Source: Campylobacter fetus subsp. fetus | Lineage (GTDB): Bacteria; Campylobacterota; Campylobacteria; Campylobacterales; Campylobacteraceae | NCBI RefSeq assembly: GCF_900475935.1 | Contig: NZ_LS483431.1 | Coordinates: 1,364,001-1,428,000 of the forward strand | Reading direction: 5' to 3' | DNA: 64,000 nt | Shown here: positions 29,400-39,759 of the stretch, in pieces | Layout: each line of letters opens with the position of its first letter | Position numbering within the stretch: position 1 is the stretch's first letter | Made by a program: the position numbers and the translations under genes | Notes under the pieces: model-generated | The model's input: only the letters and a program-made list of their open reading frames with translations | What the model was told of the DNA's origin: nothing | Database searches by the model: none

Positions 29400-29670
29400 A
29401 AAAGTCCATATTTTAAATTTGTTTTGATTATATAAAAATATTGCTTAATATATATAATTTGTTCTATTTTTGTCACAAATAAATTTAAAAAAGAAAGTTT
29501 TAAGGCTAAAAATCGGTATAAAATAATGCATAAATTTATGTGAATCTAATATTTGTCATCGCTTTATCTTTTTATGTCTTTTAAAAAATAACTAAAATAT
29601 AAATTTATATGAAATAAAGTTTAAATTTACTTTAATTACGCATTATAAATAGCAAAACAAAAAAAGGAGA

Positions 29671-29969
29671 GTTTGCGAGAAGGATCATTTTTGGTTTGGT
29701 CGCTTTAGCCATAGTGGCTATGGCTGGGAACAATTAAGACGGGTTTAGGCGTATAGAAGCGGAGACTACACAAAGGCTGCAAAGCTATATCAAAAGTCTT
29801 GCGACTCCAGAGATACTGGTGGTTGCTTTGGTCTTGGATTTTTGTATGAAAACGGTAAAGGCGTGAAACAAAATAGATCAAAAGCAAAAGAGCTATACGG
29901 TAAGACTGTGATATGGGAGCGCAACTTGGCTGTGAAAATTACGCTGATTTAAATAGCAAAGGCTACTAG
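29671..29969 (+). pseudogene. Sel1-repeat (HcpA/HcpC-like) gene remnant
   Basis: A good RBS (AAAAAGGAGA) is followed by a signal-peptide-like frame (RRIIFGLVALAIVAMAG) that stops at NN. Another frame carries a clear Sel1 unit: DYTKAAKLYQKSCD, GGCFGLGFLYENGKGVKQNR, SKAKELYGK. A third frame then supplies the expected next unit, CDMGAQLGCENYADLNSKGY, ending in TAG at 29967. One base is missing between GGTAAG and TGTGAT. The reading thus needs at least two frame changes, and most N-terminal repeats are gone. Intact relatives are secreted cysteine-rich proteins. Clearly decayed. Confidence 0.8.
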
Positions 29970-30133
29970 ATAAAAGCGAAGCGGTAGTATGATACCGCTT
30001 TTGAATGATATAAATTTATCTTTTAGAGTGTTTATAAGTCGTAAAAAACTAGGCTTGAAAGCACTAGTATAAAAGTGCTTACTATAAAAGTCGGTTTATA
30101 GCCAAAACTTTTTCTTTGAATTTTGGAGAGAAT
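29970..30133. other. Non-coding remainder of the ccoI-rho gap
   Basis: Between the Sel1 relic and the Cas9 relic. It contains the inverted repeat AAGCACT...AGTGCTT (about 30057-30079) but no convincing coding frame. On the minus strand, no Cas9-like residues continue after the stop at 30134. Confidence 0.5.
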
Positions 30134-30238
30134 TTATATCCTTACGCCGCAATCGATCATCCTATACTCTTTATCATTTTGCTCACATAAATACCAGCAA
30201 ATACTAGTAATTCCTATATCAAAGGTCGGTATTTTCAT
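30134..30238 (-). pseudogene. Cas9 N-terminal remnant (RuvC-I segment)
   Basis: A 34-residue frame reads MKIPTFDIGITSICWYLCEQ then NDKEYRMIDCGVRI and stops. This is the opening of type II Cas9 proteins: the RuvC-I motif (DIGITS with catalytic Asp, then GW changed to CW) followed about 20 residues later by DCGVRIF, as in Campylobacter Cas9. The spacing is right, but an active Cas9 has about 1000 further residues, and nothing after the TAA resembles the Arg-rich bridge helix. GGAAT lies upstream as a possible RBS. No cas1, cas2 or CRISPR array is nearby. I read it as a deletion relic. Confidence 0.72.
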
Positions 30239-30339
30239 ATCGAATTCCTTTTTTATCTAATCATAATTAATAAAAAATATTTTACAAGAAAAATACTTAA
30301 TTTATAAACGCTTGTAAAATTTAAATTGCATTGATGATC

Positions 30340-30366
30340 TTGACAAGTTTATAATTTTTGTATAAA
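30340..30366 (+). promoter_or_regulatory. Sigma70-type promoter for rho
   Basis: TTGACA (30340-30345) and TATAAA (30361-30366) are 15 bases apart, slightly short, about 70 bases before the rho ATG. The A/T-rich spacer is typical of Campylobacter. Confidence 0.5.
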
Positions 30367-30436
30367 ATCCCAGTATTAAAACTACATAATTACTATTCAT
30401 TGTGACTGCATATTATCACAAATTTAAAGAGGTTTA

Positions 30437-31771
30437 ATGGAAAATAAAGATAATGCCCAATCCCACCAAAGTTCGTCGGGTGCAAAAAAACAGCACACTC
30501 GTACACACATTCCAGTTGATGGATATAAAATCGAAGAATTAAGACAACTTGATCTTGATAGCTTAGTAGCCATAGCAAATGAAGTCGGCGTTGAAAATCC
30601 ACGAGAATTTAGACGCCAAGAGCTTGTTTTTGAAATTTTAAAGGCTCAAACAAAGCAAGGCGGTTTTATATTATTTACAGGAATTTTAGAAATAGTAGGT
30701 GACGGATACGGATTTTTAAGAGCTACTGATGCGAATTTAAGCGATTCGGCAAACGATACATACGTAAGCCAAAGCCAGATTAAAAAATTCGCTCTTAGAG
30801 TAGGAGATATCATTACCGGACAAGTAAGAGAACCAAGAGAGCAAGAGAAATATTACGCTTTATTAAAAATAGAAGCGATAAATTACAAATCCATAGCAGA
30901 AGCAAAAGAAAGACCACTTTTTGACAATCTAACTCCGCTTTTTCCAAATGAAAAAATAAAACTCGAATATGACCCTATGAAACTAACAGGGCGTGTTTTG
31001 GATCTATTTACTCCTATTGGGAAAGGTCAAAGAGGTCTTATAGTAGCTCCTCCGAGAACAGGTAAAACAGAGCTTATGAAAGAGCTTGCTCACGGTATAA
31101 CAAGAAATCATCCCGAGATGGAACTAATAGTTCTTCTTATAGATGAGCGTCCAGAAGAGGTTACCGATATGCAACGCTCAGTAAAAGGAGAGGTATTTAG
31201 CTCTACTTTTGACCTGCCGGCTATAAATCACGTAAGAGTTGCCGAGCTAGTCATAGAAAAGGCAAAACGTTCAGTAGAGATGGGGAAAAACGTGGTTATA
31301 CTTCTTGATAGCATAACTCGTCTTGCGCGTGCTTATAATACGGTCACTCCTAGTAGCGGAAAAGTACTAAGCGGAGGAGTAGATGCAAACGCGCTGCATA
31401 AGCCAAAAAGATTTTTTGGAGCAGCAAGAAATATAGAAAACGGTGGAAGCTTAACCATAGTCGCAACAGCCCTTATAGATACCGGCTCACGTATGGATGA
31501 TGTGATATTTGAAGAGTTTAAAGGTACCGGAAATAGTGAAATAGTGCTTGATAGAACTATCAGCGATAGAAGAATTTATCCGGCTGTAAATATACTTAAA
31601 TCCGGAACAAGAAAAGATGAACTTCTTCAAGGACCAGATGATCTTGGTAAAATATGGGCTATAAGAAATATTATCGCGACAATGGATGATATAGAAGCAC
31701 TTAAATTTTTATATTCAAAAATGTTAAAAACGAGAGATAACAAAGAACTTCTTAGTATAATGAACGAATAG
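30437..31771 (+). CDS. rho: Transcription termination factor Rho
   Basis: 444 residues. A short basic and Gln-rich tail precedes a Rho_N domain ([20 protein letters not shown]), the cold-shock RNA-binding domain ([20 protein letters not shown]) and the hexameric ATPase: Walker [15 protein letters not shown], Walker [15 protein letters not shown], and the Q/R loops ([20 protein letters not shown]). It terminates untranslated transcripts. Followed 9 bases later by dnaX on the same strand, matching C. jejuni order. Confidence 0.97.
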   Translation: MENKDNAQSHQSSSGAKKQHTRTHIPVDGYKIEELRQLDLDSLVAIANEVGVENPREFRRQELVFEILKAQTKQGGFILFTGILEIVGDGYGFLRATDANLSDSANDTYVSQSQIKKFALRVGDIITGQVREPREQEKYYALLKIEAINYKSIAEAKERPLFDNLTPLFPNEKIKLEYDPMKLTGRVLDLFTPIGKGQRGLIVAPPRTGKTELMKELAHGITRNHPEMELIVLLIDERPEEVTDMQRSVKGEVFSSTFDLPAINHVRVAELVIEKAKRSVEMGKNVVILLDSITRLARAYNTVTPSSGKVLSGGVDANALHKPKRFFGAARNIENGGSLTIVATALIDTGSRMDDVIFEEFKGTGNSEIVLDRTISDRRIYPAVNILKSGTRKDELLQGPDDLGKIWAIRNIIATMDDIEALKFLYSKMLKTRDNKELLSIMNE

Positions 31772-31780
31772 GACTAAAAT

Positions 31781-33394
31781 TTGAAAGCTTTAGCACTAAA
31801 ATACCGTCCAAAAAGCTTTGATGAGCTAATTGGTCAAGATATAGTAGCAAATAGTCTATCTCACGCTCTAAACTCAGGAAGAATAGGACACGCGTACCTA
31901 TTTTCCGGACTTAGAGGTAGCGGTAAGACAAGTAGCGCTAGAATCTTTGCTAAGGCTCTGCTTTGCGAACAAGGTATTGGATCTCATCCGTGTGAAATAT
32001 GTGCAAACTGCGTAATGGCAAATGAGGGGCGACATTTAGATATTATAGAAATGGACGCCGCAAGTCATAGAAAAATCGATGATATAAGAGAGCTTATAGA
32101 ACATACGAAATACTCTCCTTCAAGTGCTAGATTTAAAATTTTTATCATTGATGAAGTTCATATGCTAACTAGAGAAGCGTTCAATGCTCTGCTAAAAACA
32201 CTTGAAGAACCGCCTGAATATGTAAAGTTTATATTAGCTACAACAGATCCTTTAAAACTACCTGCTACCATACTATCGCGTACTCAGCATTTCAGATTTA
32301 AACCGATATCAAAACATGATATTTTAAAACATCTTGAGTTCATAATGAACAAAGAGGGCATAAAATTTGAGCCAAAAGCACTAGAAATTCTTTCAAGAAG
32401 TGGATCCGGAAGCTTGCGAGATACCCTTACTTTGCTTGATCAAGCCATAATATTTTCTCACGAATTCGTGACGCAAAAAGCAGTAGCAGATATGCTCGGT
32501 CTGCTTGATCCATCAAAGATAGAAGAAGTTTTATCGATAGTAGCTTCAAGAGATAGAAATGCTCTTTTAAATTTATTAAAAGAGTTAAGCGGGAGTGACG
32601 CCGAACTTATAATAGACGAACTTATAATAAATTTAAAAGATAAATTTATAAATCAAAACTCGGAATTTTCGATTCTTATTTTTGAGAGATTTTTCAGAAT
32701 TTTATCTGAAGCAAAAAGTATGTTAGGATCTGGAAGCGACTCGGAATTTACACTGTATATAGCACTTTTTATGATGCTTGAAGCGTTTAATTTAACAGAT
32801 ATAAATGACGCCATCAATGAAAATTTAGCTCCAAAACCGATATCCATAAGCAACGTTTTGACACCAAAACCAGCCCAAATAATACCTCAAAAACCAGCCC
32901 AAAAATCTCCTTATGAGATGTTTGTAGCTGGGATTTATGATAGAGATTATGAGCTTGGAAAGTGCTTTGATGAGTGCATAGAGTTTGTGGATTTTAGTGA
33001 TAATTCTTTGATTTTAAGTTCAAATGCAAATGGCCAAAATCAAGAGATTTTAAGAAAATCATCTAAAATAATCTTAGAAATTCTTAGAAAAATATTTGGC
33101 AAAGACGCCAAAATCCAAATCAAAAAAGCAGATGAGCCAAAAAGCGTCGAAGAAAAAGTAACTAGCGGTATGCAAAAGCTTTTAGCAACGTCTGTAAATT
33201 TGGAAGTAAGTAAAAACGATGTAGAACCCACAAATTTAGAAGCAAATTTGCAAAACACACAAACACCAGCAAAAGATCCAGCTAAAATTAGCTTAGATAA
33301 TATTAAAAACGATGAAAACTCTGCTTTGAAATCAAATATAAAAGAGCTTTCAAGACTTTTTGGCGAACCTGAGATTATAAAAAATGACTACTAA
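31781..33394 (+). CDS. dnaX: DNA polymerase III subunit gamma/tau
   Basis: 537 residues. The clamp-loader AAA+ module has Walker A GLRGSGKTSSARIFAKAL, a zinc-binding set (LLCEQG, HPCEICANC), Walker B FKIFIIDEVHML, the SRC-like LSRTQHF and sensor 2 GSLRDTLTLLDQ. The C-terminal third is less conserved and holds the DnaE/DnaB-binding part. It starts with TTG at 31781 after AGGA. I see no strong slippage sequence inside, so a separate gamma product is not predicted. Confidence 0.95.
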   Translation: MKALALKYRPKSFDELIGQDIVANSLSHALNSGRIGHAYLFSGLRGSGKTSSARIFAKALLCEQGIGSHPCEICANCVMANEGRHLDIIEMDAASHRKIDDIRELIEHTKYSPSSARFKIFIIDEVHMLTREAFNALLKTLEEPPEYVKFILATTDPLKLPATILSRTQHFRFKPISKHDILKHLEFIMNKEGIKFEPKALEILSRSGSGSLRDTLTLLDQAIIFSHEFVTQKAVADMLGLLDPSKIEEVLSIVASRDRNALLNLLKELSGSDAELIIDELIINLKDKFINQNSEFSILIFERFFRILSEAKSMLGSGSDSEFTLYIALFMMLEAFNLTDINDAINENLAPKPISISNVLTPKPAQIIPQKPAQKSPYEMFVAGIYDRDYELGKCFDECIEFVDFSDNSLILSSNANGQNQEILRKSSKIILEILRKIFGKDAKIQIKKADEPKSVEEKVTSGMQKLLATSVNLEVSKNDVEPTNLEANLQNTQTPAKDPAKISLDNIKNDENSALKSNIKELSRLFGEPEIIKNDY

Positions 33395-34172
33395 TTATTT
33401 TTGTTTGGATATTTAGATTTAATTTTTTTATTTATCAATGCCACTACAAAAATGTAAGTTATAAGAGATAAAATTATAAAGAAATTTCTTACAATCATGT
33501 CTCTAAAGTGATATGATAGACATTTAATATACACATAACTAAACCCACCCTCTTCTTCTGCAATCCTTTTTAAAGTATTAGCATCAAATAATTCAGTATA
33601 ATTCAGTTTATATTTCTTTTCTTTAAAATTATTATGTAATGAATCAGACCACATAAAAATATACATACAAAAACTATAATATCCATCCAAAAATGCACCA
33701 GTTGTTGTATAATCTTTAATCGGGCTGGAGTGATCTATAGGAACTATACTACCGAAAGCTGCCTTATGGGCCATTGCGAAATTTTTTTATAATACTCGCC
33801 ACTAGCATCTTTTTTTAGTTTTGCTCGGTTTTCTTGTAGCTTATTAATTTCATTTTGTAATTCCAATTTATTTAATCTTAGCTCATCAAATGCGATAGAC
33901 TTCGGATTGATCTTGTTTATTTTTTTATTTATTATTGATAGTTTTAAATTTAAAATATCACTATGAGGTTTGAATTCATTATCCACATAATTTTCTATTT
34001 TAAATATAGCAACTTCATCTTTATTTTCTATTTTAAAACCAAATTCATCTTCATCTTTATAAAGAGATTCATCGTTTTTGACAAATTGCAAAACCTTGTT
34101 TTCGATCTCATTATAAATATCTGCGAAAGCAAAAGAAATCATGCTAAGCAGATAAAATATTATTTTTTTCAT
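33391..34172 (-). pseudogene. Exported/membrane protein split by an A-tract frameshift
   Basis: Two overlapping frames look like one protein of about 260 residues. Frame one (34172-33744) has a signal peptide (MKKIIFYLLSMISFAFA) and an acidic then Lys/Glu-rich helical stretch (NEINKLQENRAKLKKDASGEYYKK). Frame two (to 33391; first ATG at 33774) continues AMAHKAAFGSIVPIDHSSPI and ends in a transmembrane helix (FFIILSLITYIFVVALI) with a basic tail. A run of seven A (33782-33788, minus strand) is the probable break: one extra A joins them as EYYKKNFAMAHKAAFGS. It may be phase-variable, an assembly error, or two real genes. Function unknown. Coupled (ATGA) to the 136-residue protein upstream. Confidence 0.6.
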
Positions 34173-34579
34173 GCTTTTTTCCTTAATGTTTCAATATAAT
34201 CAGAGATTAAACTCATATCACCAATTGATTTTTTTAGCCATTCTGTACCATATTTTTCTAAAATTTGATTATTTTCACTTATTGAATTTTCATCTATTTT
34301 CTCTAGCTCATTAGCAAACTCAGCAAAAATCTCCAAAGTTGCTATATACTCACTACTATCATCAATACTATGTAAATCGTGAAATAATTTTTGATCGCTA
34401 TAATCTAAATTATATGAACTATGACCCATAAGATCTTTTAATTCATTAATATAAAGTCTGCAAAGCTTCTTGCACAGATGTAATGCAACATCTGAATACT
34501 TTTCTATATTGCCTTTTTGAAGAGTTTTTATAGCTATCTGTAATTGTTCTGATAGTGTAAAATAACTACTAGTTTCCAT
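34169..34579 (-). CDS. Hypothetical protein, 136 residues
   Basis: Soluble, helical, acidic protein (SEQLQIAIKTLQKGNIEKY, EYIATLEIFAEFANELEKI) with several cysteines near residues 34-40. I recognise no family. It has a proper RBS (AAGGAG) and is first in a minus-strand unit with the split exported protein. A 19-bp palindrome lies 24 bases upstream of its ATG and matches the one before the divergent Xre gene, so that regulator probably controls it. Confidence 0.65.
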   Translation of the reverse strand: METSSYFTLSEQLQIAIKTLQKGNIEKYSDVALHLCKKLCRLYINELKDLMGHSSYNLDYSDQKLFHDLHSIDDSSEYIATLEIFAEFANELEKIDENSISENNQILEKYGTEWLKKSIGDMSLISDYIETLRKKA

Positions 34580-34602
34580 ATATTCTCCTTATAAATTATC
34601 TC

Positions 34603-34621
34603 TATAGAAATGATTTCTATA
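34603..34621. promoter_or_regulatory. Palindromic operator O1
   Basis: TATAGAAATGATTTCTATA: 8-bp perfect arms and a 3-bp spacer. The same arm sequence recurs at 34656-34674, 53 bp away centre to centre (about five helical turns). O1 lies before the 136-residue protein gene. Likely binding site for the divergent Xre protein. Confidence 0.7.
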
Positions 34622-34655
34622 ACAGATTGTAAAGATATTATATACTAATTAAACT

Positions 34656-34674
34656 TATAGAAAAGTTTTCTATA
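34656..34674. promoter_or_regulatory. Palindromic operator O2
   Basis: TATAGAAAAGTTTTCTATA: 9-bp perfect arms around one G, same 19-bp length and arms as O1. It ends 9 bases before the Xre ATG and overlaps its RBS region (AGGAA at 34673-34677), so binding would block the regulator's own expression. Confidence 0.7.
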
Positions 34675-34683
34675 GGAATAATA

Positions 34684-34935
34684 ATGCTAAATTTACCAGA
34701 AGTAACAACCGAGCAAGAAAATGAAGAATTTTTTGATTTAGTAGCAAAAAATGTAAAAAGAATAAGACAAAATCTTGGTTTAAGTCAGCTTGAAACTGCT
34801 CTTAGTATAGGTCAAGCTTCTAGTGGATTTTATGCCAATATGGAAAACAATGCTCATGGAAAGCACTTTAACTTGCTTCATCTTTTTAAACTTTCTAAAC
34901 TTTTTGATTGTGATATTTGTGATTTTTTTAAGTAA
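34684..34935 (+). CDS. Xre/Cro-family helix-turn-helix regulator
   Basis: 83 residues. HTH at about residues 19-75: VKRIRQNLGLSQLETALSIG, then QASSGFYANMENNAHGKHF and LLHLFKLSKLFDCDICDFF. This is the standard Cro/CI fold for a small repressor with no extra domain. It is divergent from a two- or three-gene unit, with two identical-type palindromes between. That layout is typical of an autoregulated mobile or accessory cassette. The genes lie between dnaX and fabI, which are unlinked in C. jejuni. Confidence 0.85.
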   Translation: MLNLPEVTTEQENEEFFDLVAKNVKRIRQNLGLSQLETALSIGQASSGFYANMENNAHGKHFNLLHLFKLSKLFDCDICDFFK

Positions 34936-34942
34936 AAGCAGA

Positions 34943-34977
34943 TAGTCAAATTTAAGCAATTTACTCAAATTTGACTA
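34943..34977. terminator. Hairpin between the xre gene and fabI
   Basis: Stem TAGTCAAATTT / AAATTTGACTA (11 bp) with a 13-base loop lies between the convergent xre and fabI genes. T-runs are weak on both sides, so it is a likely but not strong bidirectional terminator. Confidence 0.55.
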
Positions 34978-34999
34978 TAAATTTAGCTATGAATTTAGC

Positions 35000-36510
<1,511 letters not shown>

Positions 36511-36624
36511 TTATAACCCTTTAATGCTTACTTTTAAATTTAGTAAGAATAGATATATTATTATCATATATTATTAAACAATCCTTTATTTGTGTATGCA
36601 ACTGCTTTGTGCTACGATAAAATC

Positions 36625-37830
36625 TCACGATTCAGCTTTGAGCAACACTTTAACGCCAGGAAGTTCTTTGCCTTCTATAAGCTCCAAACTAGCTCCTCCG
36701 CCAGTCGAGATAAACGTCATCTCATCAGCGTCTCCGGCGCGCTCTACAACATCGGCAGTATCGCCTCCGCCAACTACTGTAGTAGCAAAACTCTCTGCAA
36801 TCGCGTGGCTCATTTTTATGCTACCTTTACTAAATTTATCCATCTCAAACACGCCCATAGGTCCATTCCACCATATAGTTTGAGCATCGCTCAAAACTTC
36901 GCGAAATAATCTAACGCTAGCAGGACCTATATCAAGCCCCATCCAGCCGGTTGGAATTTCTTGAGTAGAGACGTATTTTATAGCTGATTCGGCGCTAAAT
37001 GTTTGAGCTGCGACCACATCTACCGGTAAGTAAATTTTAACGCCTAGCTCGCGTCCTTTTTTAAGGATATTTGTAGCTTCTTCTATAAGATCTTCTTCAA
37101 GGAGCGAATTTCCGATATTTTCACCGATTGCTTTTAAAAAAGTAAATGCCATACCACCTCCTATGATGAGTTTATCGACTCTAGGAAGTAAATTTGTAAG
37201 TGCTTGAAGCTTGCCACTGACCTTACTTCCTCCAACAACAGCTACAAAAGGTCTAATAGGTCTTTTTATCAAATTTCTGGCAAATTCTATCTCTTTAATC
37301 AGTAAAAATCCAGCCGCTCTATGCTCTTCATCATAAAATTTAGTTATAGCATGCACTGAAGAGTGCGCTCTATGACAAACTCCAAATGCGTCATTTACAT
37401 AGTAATTTGCATACTCACTAAGCTCTTTTGCTAAAGCTACGTCGTCTTTTGTTTCACCTTTTTCAAAACGAATATTTTCTAGTAAAAGTACTTCACCTTG
37501 CTTTAAAGCTGCTACTTTTGTTTTTGCATCGTTTCCAACAACATCATTAGCAAATATTATCTCGCGATCAATAAGTCTGCTAAGTCTCTTTGCTACGGGA
37601 AGCAAAGAAAACTTCTCTTCATAACCGTTTTTAGGACGACCCAGATGGCTTGCAAGTATAACCGAGCAACCTTGATCTAAAATGTATCTGATAGTAGGAA
37701 TAGCCGAGCGAATCCTTCTATCATCCGTGATATTATAAAACTCATCCATAGGAGTATTAAAATCGCATCTTACGAAAACCTTGCTGCCGCTTTTAAAATT
37801 TATATCTTTTATGGAAATTATTTCGCTCAT
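36625..37830 (-). CDS. pgk: Phosphoglycerate kinase
   Basis: 401 residues, full length. N-domain [33 protein letters not shown] and [13 protein letters not shown]-domain [37 protein letters not shown] and [12 protein letters not shown] for nucleotide binding. Makes ATP from 1,3-bisphosphoglycerate or works in gluconeogenesis. It begins one base after the gap stop. A gap of 114 bp to tpiA may hold a separate promoter. Confidence 0.97.
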   Translation of the reverse strand: MSEIISIKDINFKSGSKVFVRCDFNTPMDEFYNITDDRRIRSAIPTIRYILDQGCSVILASHLGRPKNGYEEKFSLLPVAKRLSRLIDREIIFANDVVGNDAKTKVAALKQGEVLLLENIRFEKGETKDDVALAKELSEYANYYVNDAFGVCHRAHSSVHAITKFYDEEHRAAGFLLIKEIEFARNLIKRPIRPFVAVVGGSKVSGKLQALTNLLPRVDKLIIGGGMAFTFLKAIGENIGNSLLEEDLIEEATNILKKGRELGVKIYLPVDVVAAQTFSAESAIKYVSTQEIPTGWMGLDIGPASVRLFREVLSDAQTIWWNGPMGVFEMDKFSKGSIKMSHAIAESFATTVVGGGDTADVVERAGDADEMTFISTGGGASLELIEGKELPGVKVLLKAES

Positions 37831-37831
37831 A

Positions 37832-38824
37832 TCATCTCTCGCTTATAAATTTAGCCATCTCTATAAGTCTTGAAGTATAACCCCACTCATTGTCATACCA
37901 CGCCATGATTTTTATCATATCGCCGCAAATTACTTGAGTAAGATCCGCTGCAACTATACTTGAGTAGCTTGAAGAGTTAAAATCACTGCTAACTCTCTCA
38001 TCAAAATCAACAGCCATAATGCCCTTTAAGCTTGTCTTACTAGCATTTATAAAAGCTTCGTTAAGCTCTTCTTTACTAACGCTTTTACCCAAAACCGCAG
38101 TAAGATCAACCATAGAAACATTTGGTACGGGAACTCTAACGCTTTGTCCGTGAAGTTTGCCATTTAAACTCGGCATAACAAGTTTCATAGCTTTTGCCGC
38201 GCCTGTGCTAGTAGGGATTATATTTTGCGCGGCTGCTCTGCTGCGACGAAAATCACGGCACTTTACATCTACCAAACTTTGACCGTTCGTATAAGCATGA
38301 ATTGTAGTCATAAGACCTTTTTGGATACCGTATAAATCTTCCAAAACTCTAGTAACCGGACCCAAACAATTTGTCGTACAGCTAGCGTTTGATATTATTT
38401 TTTCACCTTTATAAGTATTTGAATTTACACCCAAAACAAAAGTAGGAGTATCGTCTTTTGCAGGTGCACTCATAACTACTTTTTTAGCACCTTGTTTTAA
38501 ATAAGCTTCGCATTTTTCAGTGGTTAAAAACTTTCCGGTACATTCTAAAACTACATCTATACCGTTTAGATCAAGTTCTCCTATATCTCTAGTAGAATAA
38601 ACTCTTATTTTTTTGCCTTCTACTTCGATATAATCATCGTTTATAACATTTACTTCTTTATCAAACTCACCATGAACGGTATCGTATTTTAGCAGATATC
38701 TAGTCATATTTCGCTCTGCCGTATCATTTATAATAGCAAGTTCATACTCAGAACTGTTCAAAATAATTCTTGCAGCACATCTACCGATTCTTCCAAAACC
38801 ATTGATTGCAATTTTAAGTGCCAT
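37832..38824 (-). CDS. gap: Glyceraldehyde-3-phosphate dehydrogenase
   Basis: 330 residues from ATG 38824. [15 protein letters not shown] binds NAD; the catalytic cysteine is in [31 protein letters not shown] and [12 protein letters not shown] are family signatures. The frame is open 24 codons upstream, but the internal ATG follows AAGGAAT and starts the conserved domain. It is divergent from nadD with about 60 bp between, and opens the glycolytic cluster. Confidence 0.97.
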   Translation of the reverse strand: MALKIAINGFGRIGRCAARIILNSSEYELAIINDTAERNMTRYLLKYDTVHGEFDKEVNVINDDYIEVEGKKIRVYSTRDIGELDLNGIDVVLECTGKFLTTEKCEAYLKQGAKKVVMSAPAKDDTPTFVLGVNSNTYKGEKIISNASCTTNCLGPVTRVLEDLYGIQKGLMTTIHAYTNGQSLVDVKCRDFRRSRAAAQNIIPTSTGAAKAMKLVMPSLNGKLHGQSVRVPVPNVSMVDLTAVLGKSVSKEELNEAFINASKTSLKGIMAVDFDERVSSDFNSSSYSSIVAADLTQVICGDMIKIMAWYDNEWGYTSRLIEMAKFISER

Positions 38825-38841
38825 TTTATTCCTTTTTTGGG

Positions 38842-38847
38842 TATAAT
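38842..38847 (+). promoter_or_regulatory. -10 element for nadD
   Basis: TATAAT in GGGTATAATTAG, about 37 bases before the nadD TTG, in the short divergent region with gap. No good -35 is visible, which is common in Campylobacter. Confidence 0.5.
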
Positions 38848-38883
38848 TAGACTTAATTTTACTAAAAAAAAGGTTAAAAAAAA

Positions 38884-39429
38884 TTGAATATTGCAATTTT
38901 TGGCGGAAGTTTTGACCCGCCGCATAATGCTCATGACGCCATAGTAAAAGCTGCTCTTTTAAATTTGAAAATAGATAAATTAATAATCATACCAACATAT
39001 CTAAATCCATTCAAAACAGAATTCGGCGCAGACCCTAAAAAACGCCTTGTTTGGTGTGAAGCCCTTTGGCAAAATTTAGATAAAGTTGAAATAAGTAAAT
39101 TTGAGATAGAGCAAAACAGAGCCGTGCCTAGTTTAGAGAGTGTGTTGCATTTTAAGAAAATTTATAATCCGGATATTGTCTATCTCATTATCGGTGCAGA
39201 TCAACTTATAAATTTAGAAAAATGGTATAAATTCAAAGTACTAAAAAAGCTAGTGAATTTCGTAGTAGCTTCAAGAGACGATATCGAAATTCCTTCAAAT
39301 TTGCAAAAACTAAATATAAATGTTAAAATCTCATCAACAAAAGTTAGAAATGAGCTTGACTTCTGCCAGGTTCCTAAAGCCGTACTTGAAGATGTTATTA
39401 AATTTTACAAGGAAAAAAATGCAAGATAG
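38884..39429 (+). CDS. nadD: Nicotinate-nucleotide adenylyltransferase
   Basis: 181 residues. IAIFGGSFDPPHNAHDAIV carries the nucleotidyltransferase (H-x-x-H) motif, DIVYLIIGADQLINLEKWYK the substrate loop and ISSTKVRNEL the ISSTxIR motif. It converts nicotinate mononucleotide to deamido-NAD. It starts with TTG; AAGG is upstream. It overlaps rsfS by 11 bases, the usual nadD-rsfS pair. Confidence 0.93.
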   Translation: MNIAIFGGSFDPPHNAHDAIVKAALLNLKIDKLIIIPTYLNPFKTEFGADPKKRLVWCEALWQNLDKVEISKFEIEQNRAVPSLESVLHFKKIYNPDIVYLIIGADQLINLEKWYKFKVLKKLVNFVVASRDDIEIPSNLQKLNINVKISSTKVRNELDFCQVPKAVLEDVIKFYKEKNAR

Positions 39430-39736
39430 AATAGAAAAAATTACAAGATTACTTGATGAAAAAAAAGCGGAAAATATTGAAATTATAGATATGCAAAACA
39501 AAGATTATCTAGCTAAATTCGTCATCATAGCCACAACTCTTACGGGACGCCATGCTTACGCGCTTTTAGACGATTTAAAAACGGAGTTAAAACCTATCGG
39601 AGAAGAGTTTTTAGGTGTTGAGAGCAGCGATGATTGGACCGTGATAGATCTAGGAGATATCATGATACATCTTATGAGTGAAACTTATAGAACTAAATAC
39701 AACATTGAAGAGTTTTTAAAAGAGTTAAAAAAATAG
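39419..39736 (+). CDS. rsfS: Ribosomal silencing factor
   Basis: 105 residues from ATG 39419. RsfS/Iojap fold: IEIIDMQNKDYLAKFVIIAT, TGRHAYALLDDL, LGVESSDDWTVIDLGDIMIHL. It binds ribosomal protein uL14 and blocks subunit joining in starvation. The frame is open upstream inside nadD, but the family begins near this ATG, with AAGGAAA in front. A hairpin follows the stop. Confidence 0.93.
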   Translation: MQDRIEKITRLLDEKKAENIEIIDMQNKDYLAKFVIIATTLTGRHAYALLDDLKTELKPIGEEFLGVESSDDWTVIDLGDIMIHLMSETYRTKYNIEEFLKELKK

Positions 39737-39738
39737 AA

Positions 39739-39759
39739 ATTTGGGTAAAATACCCAAAT
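39739..39759. terminator. Hairpin between convergent rsfS and the YeiH-type gene
   Basis: ATTTGGGTA / TACCCAAAT, 9-bp perfect stem with loop AAA, filling the 22-bp space between two convergent stops. No T-run follows in the plus direction, so termination strength is uncertain. Confidence 0.55.

Noticed and set aside
31781-33394. Programmed frameshift producing a short gamma subunit of DnaX.
   Set aside because: No clear A-run plus hairpin slippage signal seen in the gene.
38825-38896. 24-residue N-terminal extension of Gap.
   Set aside because: The well-placed RBS and the conserved start are at 38824.
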